Of a stretch of 64,000 nucleotides of DNA, positions 39,387-54,238 are shown one piece after another. The stretch's first letter is position 1. Every line of letters begins with the position of its first letter. The notes under the pieces were generated by a model. It was not told where the DNA came from. It made no database searches and was given only the letters and a program-made list of their open reading frames with translations. Made by a program: the position numbers and the translations under genes. Source of the stretch: Lagopus muta (taxonomy: Eukaryota; Chordata; Aves; Galliformes; Phasianidae). The stretch spans positions 71,074,032 to 71,138,031 of the forward strand of contig NC_064433.1 of the NCBI RefSeq assembly GCF_023343835.1, given 5' to 3'.

Positions 39387-40046
39387 AACTAACGTGGAAT
39401 GCTCCTGGATGCCCCCTGCATCAATGAACTCCCACCTCCACACTCAAAAATCCCAAGGCAAACAAAAAAAGCAATCAGTTGAGCTCACTTTGCAGTGTTT
39501 GAGCCCAGAATTGCCTTTCTAGAGTCATGCAGCTGACCACTTCACGGCAGGTGCCTCCCCGGCCCTGTCAGTGAGCTGTGTGCTGCCTGGTGGGTGTGTG
39601 GCTCACCAGCTGCGCACATCCACCAGACATGTAGTGTTGTTCAGTCCTCTTTTACTCACCGTACCGGTCTGTAGTTGCTTGTACTCTATGTGCACACTAT
39701 ATGTAGCATGTAAAAACAATACATACCAACTGTGTATGTACAAAACATGTTCTTGACCCTCTTTTGATGTTCCACTGCCTGATTAGTGGCTGTTCTTGTA
39801 GCGCTTGGTGTCTTGTTGCTAGTCAGGCAACAGTGTCACAGTGGACTGCTTTCCAAAAAATTTTTGTTTGTTTGTTCTTAATGTTTGTAAATACTTGCTG
39901 CATCGCTGTCTGAATCCAAACCATTTGATTTTTAGGCTAGTCAGTTTATTAAGAAAGGATAGAGTTAACCAACTGGCACAGTATAAATTGTTACACCCTA
40001 ATTCCCTGCTTCTTTTTTTTGTTTTGTTTTTTAATTTGTTATGCGT

Positions 40047-40059
40047 GCTGACTCAGTTG
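40047..40059 (+). promoter_or_regulatory. Maf/AP-1 (T-MARE-like) motif
   Basis: TGCTGACTCAGTT matches the T-MARE palindrome TGCTGASTCAGCA at 11 of 13 positions and contains the AP-1 core TGACTCA. It lies in BORCS5 intron 2. Sequence match only. Confidence 0.25.
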
Positions 40060-42214
40060 AGCAAGGGCAGTCAAGATAAAGCATGAGTGAATACCTCTGT
40101 ATCCACTGTCCAATTGTAATTAACTGCATTTTCTATAACATACTATCACTCGAGAGTTGTCCTCTTCATTTCTATGTGAACACTGATGTTCAAATAAAAA
40201 ATAGATTTCAAAAAGTCAAATGCAGATTATAATCTTCCTTCTGATTAAAGGTTTGATGTATTAAAACTATTCAAAGATAAAAAGATCATTGAAGTAGAAG
40301 TAGGGAAAAAAACTCAAGTCTGGTCAAGCCACAAATCATGTTATCAAAGCACTACCGAGAGCTTCTCGTCGCTGTGTTCTCCCTCCATGATTATGTAAAA
40401 TGAGATCAGCAAGCAAGTAATAGAGTACAGGTCAGCAGGCTCATTGTTACAAAACCTTGAAGTTTAGAAACAAATTTGATCTGCCTCTGTTCATCTCTTA
40501 GAGAAGCTTAACAGGAAAGGAAAATGCCATGAATTTCATGGTTCATTTGTCTTGAACAGTGAAGTCTGACATACTGAATTTTGTAATATTCCCTCTATTT
40601 TCTCTGTGGACCTAGTTGTAGTATACTTGACTACACTGTGAGCACTCTTTCACATATAAACCAGGAGTTACGCAGTTATGTATTGAATTCTGAGTAGCAG
40701 ATAGTATTCTGAAATGCAGTTCGTCTGTTGATGCTTCTTTTTAATTTGTAGTAGTAAATAGAAATTCCTAGTGGTTCTGTTATGTAGCAAGTGGAATCTG
40801 TGCATGTTATAGTGGCATGTTTGTTTGGAAGCCTGTGTCATCCTGAGGTGGCTGTAAGAGAAGAAACTGCAGTAAGGAAAGACAGGAAGCTGGAGCAGAT
40901 GCATGCACTGTGAAGCAATTGTGTTGGTTAAGTGATATAAGCTGGAATGCATTTGTAGCTCAGGTAAGCGGTTGAGAGCAGAGTGCCTACTGCCTTGCTC
41001 ATTCCTGCTCCCCCTTTAATTTCTCAGCCTCTCACTTCCCTCTGCCATCATCTTTTCCTTGTCCTGCATGATGAACTGTAGGCTTACCAATGGATGGTGG
41101 TGTGAGAGGTGCTGCTGAGAAGTTGCCTGGCTCTGGTAAAACCAGGGGCATCTTTGGCACCCATTGTAGGAAGGGGTTAGTGCCTGGGAGGTTTTGTGGT
41201 GGAAAGCCTACCTTCCTGCTATCTTAAGATGCTTAAGATTGCAGTAGGGTGGTATGAGCACCTTTTATGTACTTATGCATGTCTTGGATGCTTGTGGATT
41301 ATTTTTGTTCCAGTTTTTCTTTTGTGTGTGCAAGTAGTTGAATTTCCTAGATACTTTTGTTGTACAAGCCTACCTCTCTTGTGTTCCAGGATGTTTACTG
41401 ACTGCAGTTCTATCATGTAGTTTCCATGGAGCCCTGGCTGGCTTTGATGTGCTTGTGAATTGTAAAATGTCAGTGAGGCAGTAGTGCCTACCTGATTGAC
41501 TGCTGTATTGGACATCCACTTTAAGCTGATCTGTGGCTCTGTATCACTGTGGCTTTTCACTTGGTAAATTGTTGAAGGGCAGAAGTTAGCTTGCACGTAT
41601 TGTTAACAAGTACTTCTTGGGAGGTTAAGAGCAAATGTTCTGTCTGCTGTTTGAATACCTTTCTGTTTTTTTCTTTTTCTGTAGCTAAAATGTAGATAAA
41701 TTACACTCATTGAACATTTCAGAAGTATGTTGTAATGCTGTCACACTTTTGCTATCAGAAAATTGGGACTTGCTGATTGCAGGCTGCAGTTCTGTACTTG
41801 ATAAAGTCAAAACATTGTGTAGAATCCACTCACATAATTTGTGTGGACTCCAGAGCAGAGTGCAGACTGGTGTTACAGTGAAGGACCTGAGCACCTCAGT
41901 CAAACAGTTTTTTCACCATGTTACATTAACCTGGCAATGATATGTGCACCTAAAAGTGAAGTGCAGTGAATAGTGGGTTGGGTGCTGCCTTAACAGTGTT
42001 CCTGCTGAGCTGCTACTGGCAAGATAAGGGGACAGTGTCCCCAGCTACTACTGTGTACAAGAAAAACCTCTGCATTCTTTGTGTTCCAGGAGTAATGAGG
42101 CTCAGCAGCAAACCTGAAATTCAGTGCTACATGTTCACTTCTTTTTCTGATTCACTGCTTTTTTTATTTACTGCCAATAATATGGATGAGAAAAGACTGC
42201 AGTCATGGCAGTTG

Positions 42215-42228
42215 CCACTAGGTGCCAC
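42215..42228 (+). promoter_or_regulatory. CTCF-like core motif (weak)
   Basis: CCACTAGGTGCCAC matches the CTCF core at 13 of 14 positions, but the mismatch falls on a normally invariant G, so binding is doubtful. Orientation is plus. Confidence 0.2.
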
Positions 42229-43002
42229 TGCAATACATAAATATTGGTATATTTATTTGAAAACAGCTGGAAACTGTGTTGAAATAGCCTATTGAAAACT
42301 GCCTTAACTTACTTATTTTTGAACTTTCATTTGTTTTCTAGTTACCTTATCTGGCAGCCCTGCTGGCAAACTGGATTTGGTACCAACTGGAAATACAAGC
42401 TAAGCCATGTGTAACTGAGAGATGACTATAAACCGTAACAATATTGGATCTGTAAGGAGAAATGCTGCAGAGGTCTAGTTCTTTACTGAAAGGATTTCAG
42501 AAATCTTTATGATCTTCAAAAATAAAAGTCTTGGTGACTCCTATCTTCTGTTCAGACTAGATGTTTGTGAAGTGTGTAGAGTAAGAAAAAATATAAATTG
42601 GTGGTAGTCCAGGTGGAAGCACTTCAGATTCAGCTCCTGTTCATGGCTGTTGATCCTAAGTATAACTTCTGTAACATGGAATTTAGTAGTATTTTCTTGG
42701 CAAGTCTGATCTTACCACAGGTGTGCTAAAGTCTGAAATTATTGTGTAGTAAGTCTTTCTCTAGAGGCCCATTGTGCTGGGAAAGATGTTTTTCCAACAC
42801 AGGGAATGGAACTGGAGAAGCGATGTGGATAGAAAATGATTGTAACAAGCTCTTCATTCCTCAGCCCCTGAATGTTCAGCTGAATCAAATCTTCTCTCCA
42901 GTTCCTCATTGGCCCTATAAATCATTGCTGCTGTCAGAGTATGACACGTGGTATGAACTGAGACCCTCTGGTGGTTGGGTAAGGAGAGACAGGAGAAGTG
43001 AC

Positions 43003-43021
43003 AGAGAGAGAGAGAGAGAGA
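43003..43021. repeat. (GA)n dinucleotide run
   Basis: Perfect AG repeat within a longer purine-rich stretch (about 42980-43032). Confidence 0.9.
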
Positions 43022-44566
43022 AGGAAAAAAAGGATATGAAATCATGACTATTAAGTGATGGTCTAACATTCCAGTTTTTGGTGTTGGGTTTTTTTAATCC
43101 CACCTTTCTTGAGCTAGTCTCACTAAAGTGAATGTGTGTTTGGGGTGGATGTTTGCATTGATGAGATGCGTGCTCAGCTTACAATCCAGTGCTTTGCTGA
43201 TTCCCAAGTAATTTCTGTGGGGAGGGTGAGCAAAAGGGGAATTTCTTAAACCTTCATCTCTGTTGCCTTGGAAATGTCATTAAGATATTTTCTGTTGAGT
43301 CTATTATGCCAGTAGGAGTCTTTTGACTTTGCAAAGGATTGACTGCATTATCTATTCATCAGTGTACTGTGTACCAAAACATCTGGACATCAACAGGAGA
43401 ATAACGTCCTTCTTTTATGTGCAGTATGAGTCTTTTGGTACTAAAGGAGGTGTTGCAAGTTATCAGAAATTTGAAGTTGTAACCTAACTTGCATGTAATC
43501 AGTTTTTAAAATGTTAATATAGGCAACTTTAAATACTTGCCTAAATGTGTTTTCAGTGAGCCACCATGCGAAATTGCTTGTGTGTGCATACTCTGATCTC
43601 ACTGTTAAGAGTGAGATTGCTGGCACCACATGCCTCTTTAGCGCTCAGACTTTGGCATAGTTCTACTGGAGTTTGATCTTCCTCTTTTAAAATTCATTGC
43701 TTCTCTAACTTTTCTAAACATACATTGCTTCCCATCCCTTTCAGTTGGCATGTTTCAAGTCAAAATGGAAGCAGAGTGCAGAGGAAGACCTTTCTCCTGG
43801 AGAGTTGCTTTCTTTTTCAGATGTTATCTGACCTGGGGAAGTGATCATCTCTTCATACGATGCTTTTATTGTTGTGGTGGATCTTTCTTTTTTTTGTTCT
43901 GTGTGCTTGGACAAACTTTCAAGGACACTATTGCAACTGGCCCTGGCCAATGCAGATGTACGTGCTCTGTGCCTAACACCTCAGTGGAATCTGACCCAGA
44001 GACCCTTACGTGGTAGGTATGCCATCACAACTGCAAGTTATAAGCAGGATGTTTCCAGAGAGCTCCCTGGAAAGTGTGATCACTGCATTGTAAATGACAG
44101 TGGCTAAGAGATTTTAGGGGGGAAGGGGGGAGGTAACTTTTGGCTGCGTTATTGTGTAAACCCTTTGCTTTTAGTTTTTCTGGGTGAGCCCAAAGAAGTG
44201 ATGTGATGAACTCTGAGAAAGTAGTACGTAGGTGCTGCAACCCAGTGATATTTCACAATTTTGAAATCAAATATCTTATTAAAACATTTATTTCAATTGT
44301 TAATAAACAATTTCTTTTGATATGATACCAGTCACAAGTAAAATGACCAGGAAGGAATTAGAGACATTTTTGATGCTGACTGATCAACCCCAACAGGAAA
44401 GGGTTGGGATGTTTGGCTGGCTGGGGAGGAGGATAGACAAAAGATTGGTCAGATTTTTAAATTAATTTTTATCCTTTGTAGTAACAGTGTCAGTGAACTT
44501 CTGTCAGCTAAACAAAGCCTGAATTTAAAGGGGAAGCTGGATGGCAGAAGAGGGGATTCTGATTTT

Positions 44567-44788
44567 CACAGAATCATAGAATTGCCTGGATTGGAAGGGA
44601 CCTCAAGGATCATGAATCCCCAACTCCCCTGCCACACGCAGGGCCACCAACCTCCACATTTAATCCTAGACCAGGCTGCCCAGGGCCCCATCCAATCTGG
44701 CCTTGAACACCTCCAGGGATGGGGCATCCACAGCCTCCCTGGGCAGCCTGTTCCAGCACCTCACCACTCTCTCTGTGAAGAACTTTTC
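44567..44788 (-). mobile_element. CR1 LINE 3' fragment
   Basis: Starts cacagaatcatagaattgcc. The order of blocks is the same as the copy at 3041-3262 (gggacctcaaggatcatgaa, ccacacgcagggccaccaac, ccaggctgcccagggcccc, cctccctgggcagcctgttc), with little divergence between the two. It ends at gtgaagaacttttcc, followed by a 10-bp direct repeat aggcttcttg (44801-44820) that is not CR1. Confidence 0.95.
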
Positions 44789-47700
44789 CTTTTACTCACA
44801 AGGCTTCTTGAGGCTTCTTGATTTCATCTGAGTAAAACAAAGTTTATCTTTTAACAGGAAGTGGAAGAGATAGTGGAGATGGAACTTTTTAAAAATAAGC
44901 CTTGTTGCTCTTCCTTGTGCAAGATTAGATCTTATTCTTCTGTGGCATAAAAATATCAAAAAGCAGATCATTGGAGTGATAGCAGAGAATTGTGTTTATA
45001 CACTTTATACGTTTGTATGAGCTGGTTGACTTAGAGTACCTGTCCTAGTCAGCCTAGCTAGGTAACATAGGCTGCTGCAGGACCATTTCAGAGATGAAGG
45101 AAATTCATCTTGGAGTGCTATCAAAAGTTTGGTATATTGCTTGAACCTGGCTACACGGAAGTTGCAAGAAGTACAAATGCACAGATGTCTGTCTTTTTCC
45201 AGTCTGCATTGTCTTTGATACGTTTCTGGTAAAACAAAGGGCATAGCAAATGCAGTGTGTGCTAAGAGTAAGGCAGTTGGCGTTTACTTTTTTATTTCCT
45301 ATTAAAGACAACAGAAGATAGAAGTTAGACTTTAGTTCACATGTTAAGCTGGTCTCAAGCTACAGTCACTTCAGGGAGTCCAGGTGCTGTTTCGAGGAGT
45401 GGAATTTTTTTCACAATCTAATTAAACTGACTGCTAACCTGGCTTGGACAAATTGTGGGCAGATGTTATAAAATGATTATAGGTTCTTATTTGGTGACTA
45501 GTAAAAAAGAAGAATGAAACGTCATGAATTTTAATCTTTCATAGCTGCCAGTGAAGCAGTAGTGTGTGTATATTGTATATTTAAAATATATATACTGCCT
45601 ATTGTGCTGTCCTATGTTAGGAGATAAATACTCATGCTTCAATCTGTTCTTGCTTTGTTGTCAGTTGAAGTGTCTTTAATACCTGGATATTGGAGTATCT
45701 GCTGGGTTTTTTCTTTTTTTCTTCTGGAACTTCTGACTTACAGAGATTGGTAAGGAACTTGATAGAAATCTATTATATTCACCTGGTTGTAATTTTTACA
45801 AAAGTAGTAAATATGGCACGTGATCAGTACTGAAACGGATGTCATAACATGATGTTTAATGAAGGCAAGCATGTTAATAAGCCAACATATCAGGTGTCAG
45901 AGGCACTGTAGCAAAAAAAAATAATAAACAGATGTGATGGAAAGCAGGTAGATTATTCTGTCATAAAACAGAGGTTGACAGTGTTGTACCTGACTTTTTG
46001 CAGTGACAGAGATTAACATTTAGTCAGCCTGCAGGGCAGAGGTTGCTCTTGAGTTTCTCTAAATCAGCTTTTAGATTGTCTCCAGTATTTTTGTTCTAAA
46101 AAGATAGGTTTTGTCATCTTAAGAAACTCTGACCAGAAAGTGTAAAAGCCATTTAAACAAACAAAAACTACAGCCTTTCCCACATTCCCTGTTCCCCTAG
46201 TCAGTTAAAAATGTTTTCAAGTATGTTTCTTCAAGAAGGCTTAAAAATGTATGACTGAAAATACATGGCAGGTTAGAAAAGAGGTGGGCTCTGAATTTGT
46301 AGACTTAATCACTTGTGTGCACAAATCATTTCTTTTTCTAATATCTCTAGTTCCTCAACTGCTGATTAAGCTGTAGTGGTATTTTAGACTTCTCATTTGA
46401 AAAACTAAATTACTTCATTAGTATCTGAGTCCAGATACTAACTCCAGATACTGACTTTTCTTACTGGTTAACACCTTTATTTGGGTGATGAATGTGAAGA
46501 ATCAAACTAGTCATTAGTGCAATGCAATGGGCAACCATAGGAGATTTTTTTTTTTTCTAGTCATAGCCTTTACCTGTGCTGAAAAAATCATGGTGCTTTG
46601 TCTATCTTAGTGCCACTTCTGCATGCATCTACGACCTACGAAGCTGCACTGAAGTTCTGGTTGCATCCACCAATTAAAGTAGTTTTCCTGTTCAGTGAAT
46701 CAACAAGGGTGAATTAGATACAGAGGCCAAGTACCTTAGTAGTTGGGCTTCTGTGATCAGCTTAGTCTCTGAATAAAGAGGCAGAACTGGTTAAGTGAGT
46801 TGGCTAAAAATGAGCTGTATTTGTGTGTGCCATTATGGTCAATGTGCAACAGGGAGGATAAGGTTAGTATGCGCAGGACAAAAGAGGAAGGAGAAATTGT
46901 TAAACATTGACTGATAAGATATGCTTTTAAAATGAGGCTGTTTATTTTCCAACCTGTAATCAATTAATATTTAACCAATACTAACAGGTAACTCATCTCT
47001 GTTATCTGTTCTGTGAAAATGTGGTTTTAAGATGAAGAAAAAAATAGGGTGATTGGTGTAAGCAAGAAATGGTATAACTAATTCAGATGGGAACTGTCCT
47101 GAGTTTACTGTAGAACTTGAGGTGAGCTTTTGGGTCAATACTGACCATCTTTTTTCCAGTTCTGTTCTACTTCATCATGATTTCCAGAGCAGTGTAGCTG
47201 AGGCTGTCGCACTCCTGTGCTGCCTAGTGCTGAGCCCTGTCTTGCACCTCCACTGATGGAAAGGATTCAAGCATCCTGTGTCTCTCAGAGTGTGTCGGGT
47301 CCCCTAGGCTCTCATCTCTGATTGCTGAGAAGTGAGCGCATCACCTTGGGAATGCTGGAGCAGCAGGGTGCCACCAGCAGTTGTGGGTGTTGCTGCCACT
47401 ACAGGAGTGGAGAGCCCACTCTCTCAATGTGTTTTTGTATGAAGATTTGATGTTCTGCTCTGACTCGCTCTTGGATTTAGTTTCTGAAAGCAGATGTGAA
47501 GAGAACAGGTTAAAGCTAATGTTTGGGACTTTAAGGAATTAAGCAACAAAACTGATCACTTCTCTGGAAAGCAGTCAGCAGAGGGAACTGCAGTTTAAAA
47601 AACAAATAAATTCTGACCCTGTTCACAAACCTTTTGCTTAGAAACTGGATGCTGCCTGCTTTGATGTTTTTGATTATTTTTTCTTTTTTTCCTTTCCCTT

Positions 47701-48232
47701 TCCCCTTAAATTTAAGGGGCTGAACAGGAAAATATAATGTCAATCATTTTGTCCACTTTCCCTTAACTTTTCACTGTACTGAAGTTTTTTCAGACTGTGC
47801 TATGCAAAATATACTGTACTAAACTACCTCTTTGTAGGCTGATTTTCCTACGTTGTCAAAATAAGGTGAAGTGAAATAGAGAAGTGTGTATTACTACATT
47901 ATTCAAGCCTAAGAAAACAGAATGGAATAAATATTGCTATGCAGTGGAAGAGCGCAAGTATCTCCCTCCTCTTGAGCCTTTCCCTAATTTCTAGTCTATA
48001 ACTGTTTCTTAAATGAAATCTATATTGTGTGTGGGTTCCTGCCTTTTTGGCTGAAGTCTCCCATTGTGCATAGAAATGTGACTTCTTTCAATTGTTTCTT
48101 TTCCTTCTCTAACACACCACGAGAGTTACTTCCTCTAAGTTTTTTGTTGTTTTGTTGTTGTTATTGTTCACAAAATGAAGGCAGAAATACATCCTTATAT
48201 GAAATAGAAGGGATTTGGGTTTCTGACAGTGG

Positions 48233-48236
<4 letters not shown>

Positions 48237-48264
<28 letters not shown>
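48237..48264. repeat. Poly(A) run of 28
   Basis: Homopolymer A in BORCS5 intron 2. Comparable runs lie at 7513-7534 and 55575-55596. Confidence 0.95.
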
Positions 48265-48265
<1 letters not shown>

Positions 48266-49942
48266 ATTTTCTAGTATGTGAATCCTCAGAAGTGATGGGG
48301 TTGCTCAGATGTGAGCAAATTCAATGTGTATATTCATCCATTTGCTTTGACCTCCTCCATTCAACAATATTATTTATGTTCAGTGCCTTTTTCCCTGCCC
48401 TCCACCCTTATCAGCTTTCTTCAAACTTCTCATTAAGGTGATAGCTTCTGGAGACTGTCTGTGACACAGCCACTTTCCCACCCCACTGATACTGTTTACT
48501 ACAAACCCCTAAGAAGAAGATAGGTTAGGATAGGAAAGGATTTCTTCCAAGGTCCTAGCTATAATATGTCTTAACATACTGATGTCAGCTAGTCTGTAAG
48601 TATATCTCCACTCTGTATGTGATAGCAGAAGAAGTTAATGTCTCCACTTACTGCATGCATTGTCTATTCAAAACAGGGTCAATGTAGCTAGCAGGAGGGG
48701 GAAGAATTCTGCTGGTGGAAGCTTAAGTGGTACTTCATTAGATGTTGGTATTCTTGCTGAGAGCTATTGGTATCCTGCTTCTTACATTCTCAACTGTGGG
48801 TTTTTTCCTCCTGCAATGAAGCCAGAATGCGCTCATTTGCACAAAGCTGTGTGTAAATGCCTTTTCCTTTCGTGAGTGTCAGTTATCAAAATTTGGAATC
48901 CACTGTGCCTAATTGTTTTCCTTTTTTTTTTTTTTTAACTAACATACTAAACTGGCTCAAGCAAATGTCTATCATGAAGCATAAGGATAAAAACTATGTT
49001 ATGTTTGAAAATTTTCTTTCACGGGAAATGTAATAAATGACCTTAAAATAGTGTCTTATCTCATATTTATACTAAACTTTAGTTCTTGTTTATTTTTTCT
49101 TCCAAAAGAAATAAATATTCTTGGAACCTGCAAGGATCAGAGAGCTGAAAGACTCTCGTATTTTTTTTTTTCTCCATTCAATTTTTTTTATTACAAAGAC
49201 ACTTTAAACTCTGCCTGCCTGAAGAGTTTTATCCTTAAAATAGTACTTTTTACTAAGGTGCATAGTGGCTGAAGAGCAGCTGCTCCACATCTGAATTTTT
49301 CCTGTAGATCAGCAGAAACATAAAGCAAAGGCTGCTGCTGGAGGAGCCAGTTCCTGTTCTTCTGGGCTACTCTTTTGTGGTGCTAGCATAGATATAGCTG
49401 TTGTAAAATGGAGAAGGAACGGAGATAAGCTTTTTTAGAAGTGCTAGTTTATTCAGGCCAATACAAAGAAGTCAAGTAGCTGGTTTTGTTCAAGTAGTAG
49501 TGGAGCATCAGCACTTCTGCGCTTTAGAAAGCAGACAATTGTCAATATCAACGTGTTTTTTTCTGCCTTATCCTTAACTATGTATCCTCATGACACCTAT
49601 GAAGCACAAAACAGGCCCATTTAAAAGTGGAAAGTAATATTCAAAATTGCCTCAAGTCACACTACGCTAGCTCTTGATTTAGAGTTGAGGTGGGGAAAAT
49701 AACATTAGTATTTTCATCCCCTGCAGCTCTCTGTGTGCTTTAGGAGCAGATGTGAAGCCTTGGAAGGGGCTGTGGGCTGCTGCGCGTCACATCACTGGCA
49801 TGGCTAGTGGGACAGCTCTGAAGGAGGCCTTGCTGACCAGCCTTGCTCTTCTAAGAGGCCCTGCCGTGTCTCTGCTCTCTGTCATTCCTTCCTCACCTTG
49901 TTCCTGCTACTGACCTGGCAGCTCATATTGCTAACATGGCAG

Positions 49943-49995
49943 GGAATATTTAGGTTGAAAAAGACCCTCAGGATCGAGTCTAGCTGTAGTCTTAT
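49943..49995 (-). mobile_element. Small CR1-like remnant
   Basis: The segment gaatatttaggttgaaaaag, then accctcaggatcgagtctagc, corresponds to the end of an old CR1 subfamily (usual form aatcatttaggttggaaaagaccctcaagatcatcgagtcc, given here for comparison only in part). Only about 50 bp are recognisable. Confidence 0.7.
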
Positions 49996-52900
49996 GACTA
50001 TGGAAGGCTTCATGTTTAAATGAGAGTAGACAGACTTGCTTTTGTGCTGGGGATATGGATTGGTTCAGGGATGGGTCCCATGAGTACTGATGGAGATGTG
50101 ACCAAAGCAGAGAAAGTGGGATGGGGAAGAAGGATGCTTTTTGTGGCAGTAGGCTGTTAGAACTCAGCTGGCAGCTTTTGCTGTCACGTAAAAATAAACT
50201 CAGTGACTGTATGCTGAAGCAAATAAATGGTATTCCTGTGATCTCTTTTTGTTGAATGTTAAAAATGTGGTTACAAAGTTAGCTTTTCATTGTCTCCTGC
50301 TTCAAATGCAAGAAAACAGTCATCGCTTAGCTGTTTTTTGATGCCTTTGAAGGGAAGCTTTCTGAACAGGGGGTACAATCTGTCTGCTACAGACATCGAT
50401 CTGGGGCACGTCTGAGATGCTGGTTAGCTCTTATATAGAGCAGATGCCTGGAATACAGTTCAGAAGTGTTCTAGACACCTTGTGATCAGACTGATGCTGT
50501 AGCTGTGTCTTTTTGGCTATGCTTAGCAAACTTGCACCTCATATAGGATTTAGAAAAGTAAAATAAGGAAATATACTATTTTTCTCTTTAAGTGAACATT
50601 TGATTCCTATCACAATAGTGTTTGTTGCTTTGAGATTCAATAACCCTGTTGTATTAAAGGGAGGCAATCCCTGAAAAACTGCAGGTTTTAAGGATGTTTG
50701 CTCTGAAAGCTTGCAGAAGGCAGGATTTCTCTGTCCCATGCTAGCAAAGTGCTTGGCTCAGGCCCTACCTGTGGAATTAGTGCCACTGCGGATTATTACT
50801 TGTCTGTTATTTGCAGACTGATTGCAAGATCTTTGTACCTTGCTTGACTATCCTGATGAGTGGATGAATATGAAAACAATGCTGTACACAACTGGAAAAC
50901 TGAATACAGAGGCTGATGGAGGAATGTTGGTATCTTCTCTAAGGCACAGTGAGATGAGCAGGCTCCTTGGGGTCACCTTATGCAATATAGCCTGAGCTGA
51001 TGTAATAGCTCACTCCTGTCCAGCAAAGGAGAATACACCCACTCATGTTTTTCCTTTGCATGTTGTTCCCCTTGTGCTCATCCTCATAGTCTGAATCTGA
51101 TCAGATTGTGCATAAAGCCCATTTGCTACGCTGCCCGGGCAGAAAGCTCTTTCTGTGCCATGTGAATTTTCCAATGCTGATAAACTCAGTTAACTTACTG
51201 TTCCGTCAGACAAGTGTCAGGGTTGGTACAATAGAGTCAGAGGCAGCACCTTCTGTTCCTGATAACGATGGACCATTTGGGATGAGCTGGCATGATGCAG
51301 CACTTCAGCCATTTGCTGCGTGCTGACCTGGTCCTTCCCACCTTGCTCATGTTTGCCCCTGGGGCTTGCTGCATGATATGCTGAGAAACATCAGCATCCA
51401 AGTTGCCATGTATGATACAAGCTTTATTTCTTTAACTCCTGCTGAGACTGATTTTTGCAGAGGGACTGAACTCCCTGCTGGCATTAGCCCAGTGTGTATC
51501 TACTGATTGATACATGTGCATCACACTTTGTCTCTTCTGAGTCCTGCTCAGAACTCCGGTGTAACTCCATTCCTTTGGGTAGACTCATGCCTTCTATGCC
51601 TGACTGCAGCATTTGCTAGGTAAAATTGCTCTAATATTTACATTGACAGTATAAATAGCAAAAGTACTATCAAACATATATATTGATCATAATAGCTGAA
51701 CTGTTTGATTTTCCACTGCAGCAGACTACAATAAGGAATTTTAATCCAATGCTTAGTCTCTAATGCAATGAAATTAGATTTATTTTTTTTCTAAGGACTG
51801 CAATAGTTTTGGATATTAAACTTGTATTCATTTTTTTTTAATTCATTGGGTAGCCTAATTGTATTTTTTTGTTTTGTTTTGTTTTTTATTCCTTATCCTC
51901 TCAAGTGGTTACACAACTTGACATTAAAGTCAGTAATTCCTCATTGATAATTGCTCTCAGGCTATGACATCAGGATTTCTGGAAATATAAATCCATAGTG
52001 TTGATAGCAGACCATATGATTTCATTCTGGGAGCTGGCCAGTACAGTTGAGCTCGCTGATGTATAATGTATGCAAGGGTGGAGATGATACAAGAGCAGTC
52101 TGCTTATGTGCCTGACACACTTGCTCTGTTTCCAGGGACTGCTGTGTTACAAGAGCAGATCTTTAATTCAGATGCTCTGTGATTGAAAACAGATCATCTG
52201 CTTGCTATTTATTGCTTGAATATTTGGTTGTTTTGATAGAGCTTTCCTGATTCCCACCTCCGTGTATTTGTTGTGGCTGGTGACATGAATTAATTACTCA
52301 TGAAAGTATTGCTGCAGGGCTTAGTCTTCCAGAAGTGTTACATTTGCCATTCTGCAATTCCTGGTAGTCTGTCACATGGGTTTTGGAGGCATGATGCAGA
52401 CCTGCATGTAGGGCAGTGCTGTGCTCTGAAACAGATATGTTCAAAAATATTATCAGGAACATTCTTCATTTGCACATGGGTGGAGTAGGCTCAGTGCTCT
52501 AATGAGAGAGACCATTGTGGGCTGCTCCAGAAGTTAGGAATTGCAATTAGGTTCTGGAATGACCAACCACAAGATGCTGACAGGGCCAAGAATTTTATAA
52601 GGTTCAGAAAGGAAGTGGATGTTTGCCTAGGGGTTGGGAATGGAGGGAGTTGTCAGTATAAATGATTACCAAATGTTTTGGAAGGTATATCAAACTTCAT
52701 GTTCTTGACTCTGTGCAAGTTTCTAGGTGTCAGGCTGCACTGTATTGCTTCTGGGACTCCTGATATCACAGAGGAATGGCAGGACTAGTCATAGCTATGG
52801 TGATCAAAGAACCATCCCAAGGCTTTTGGAGACTAAGAACATCACAGTGGTAGATTTATCTTCTAGTGTGGCACCCTCTTGATTTGAAACGTTTCCCTGT

Positions 52901-54209
52901 GCTGAGGGAAGAACCTTCAGTAGTAGTGCTGTTCCTGTATGAACACCCAAAATACCTTTACGATGGATAATGTCTGTTAGGAGTTGACACACTGTGTAAA
53001 GCTGTCTGGGGAAGACTCAAGCCAAACCGGTGAAGTGGAATCATTCTTGGCTAATAAGTTACTAAGCGCATCCCTGGGCTTGGGCTGTACAGCTCCTCAG
53101 TCCGAAGTCTGTAGTTTATGCTTGAGTCTCCACTGGGCTTTGTAGCTGTGCTGGCTCATTCAAAGTTGCTAGTACCTCTTCACAAAGTGTTTTGTTTTCA
53201 GATGTTTGCTTTGCATGCACACTGTACATACCTCAAGCGATGAAGTGATTGTTGGGGAGCAGTGGCATATCTGATTTTCCAGACGGCTTGCCAAATTCAG
53301 TTTGATCTTAAAGCTGGTTGAAGGCAGAATTGCTGTAGTCATGTTTTCCCTACTCCCTTGTGTTATCCCTGCCTTGCATGCAGCCCAGACAGGGAGCTGA
53401 GCCAGCTGAAAAGTTAACCCTAACCTCTCTGAAGTTAAAACTAATTTTCCTGAAACTCAATTTCCTGATATAGCTCTCCACCTACCTATAGGAGTGCTGG
53501 TGGCAATGTGAAGAAGAGGTCAGGATAATGTGGCAAGCGAATTCTGGGAAAGAAGGGTGCCAGATAAGACTTAAATTGACCTAACCTGTATGTGGAGATA
53601 CTGCAATCCTAAAACCACATGCAAAACAGAAACAAGCATGTATATTCCCCCCTTTCTTAAGAAAAACAAAATTTCTGGTCTTTGAATTTAGACCTCTGTG
53701 AACTGACTTCATCTGCAAGAGTTTATTTTGCTCTCAATTTTAACATTTAAAAAAATGGGTAAAAATGCCACTTGAACATTTAAGTTGTCCTCTGGATTAA
53801 TTCCAGTGCTTTTGGATAAAAATGAAAAGGAGAGAATTTTCCTCCTATTCCTGTATTTGTTGGAAAAAACGCTGTGAAGAAGGATAGTGATATTGTGTAG
53901 GAACTCTGATTAATGTTCCATTTCTTTCACAGCAGCATAATTTTTTTATATTTAAATGATAGGATCTTATGCTATTGCCCATTAGCTTGTGTTTTGTTTT
54001 TTTTTTTTTTCCTTACCATTTAGGAAATGACAGTAGGGTAAAACTAAACTTTAAGGATTGTGGTATATAGAGAGCTGTGAGATCTTGCAATATGTAGTCT
54101 GACTGTAGAGAAGCTGGCATTTGTTTGTAGGGAAACTCACAGTTGTTTGTTTTTGTTGGTTCTTATTTTTTCAGCCATCACTGAGAGGTGGTTAGCTTCT
54201 CCAGAACAA

Positions 54210-54238
54210 GGATGTTTTGTTTTGTTTTGTTTTGTTTC
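54210..54238. repeat. (GTTTT)n pentanucleotide run
   Basis: About five consecutive GTTTT units on the plus strand, with a similar shorter run near 51868-51887. Confidence 0.85.

Noticed and set aside
43841..44107. Leu-rich 88-codon frame ending in a donor-like GTGGTAGGT
   Set aside because: No acceptor with a proper AG lies upstream, no family was recognised, and it overlaps another frame of the same length.
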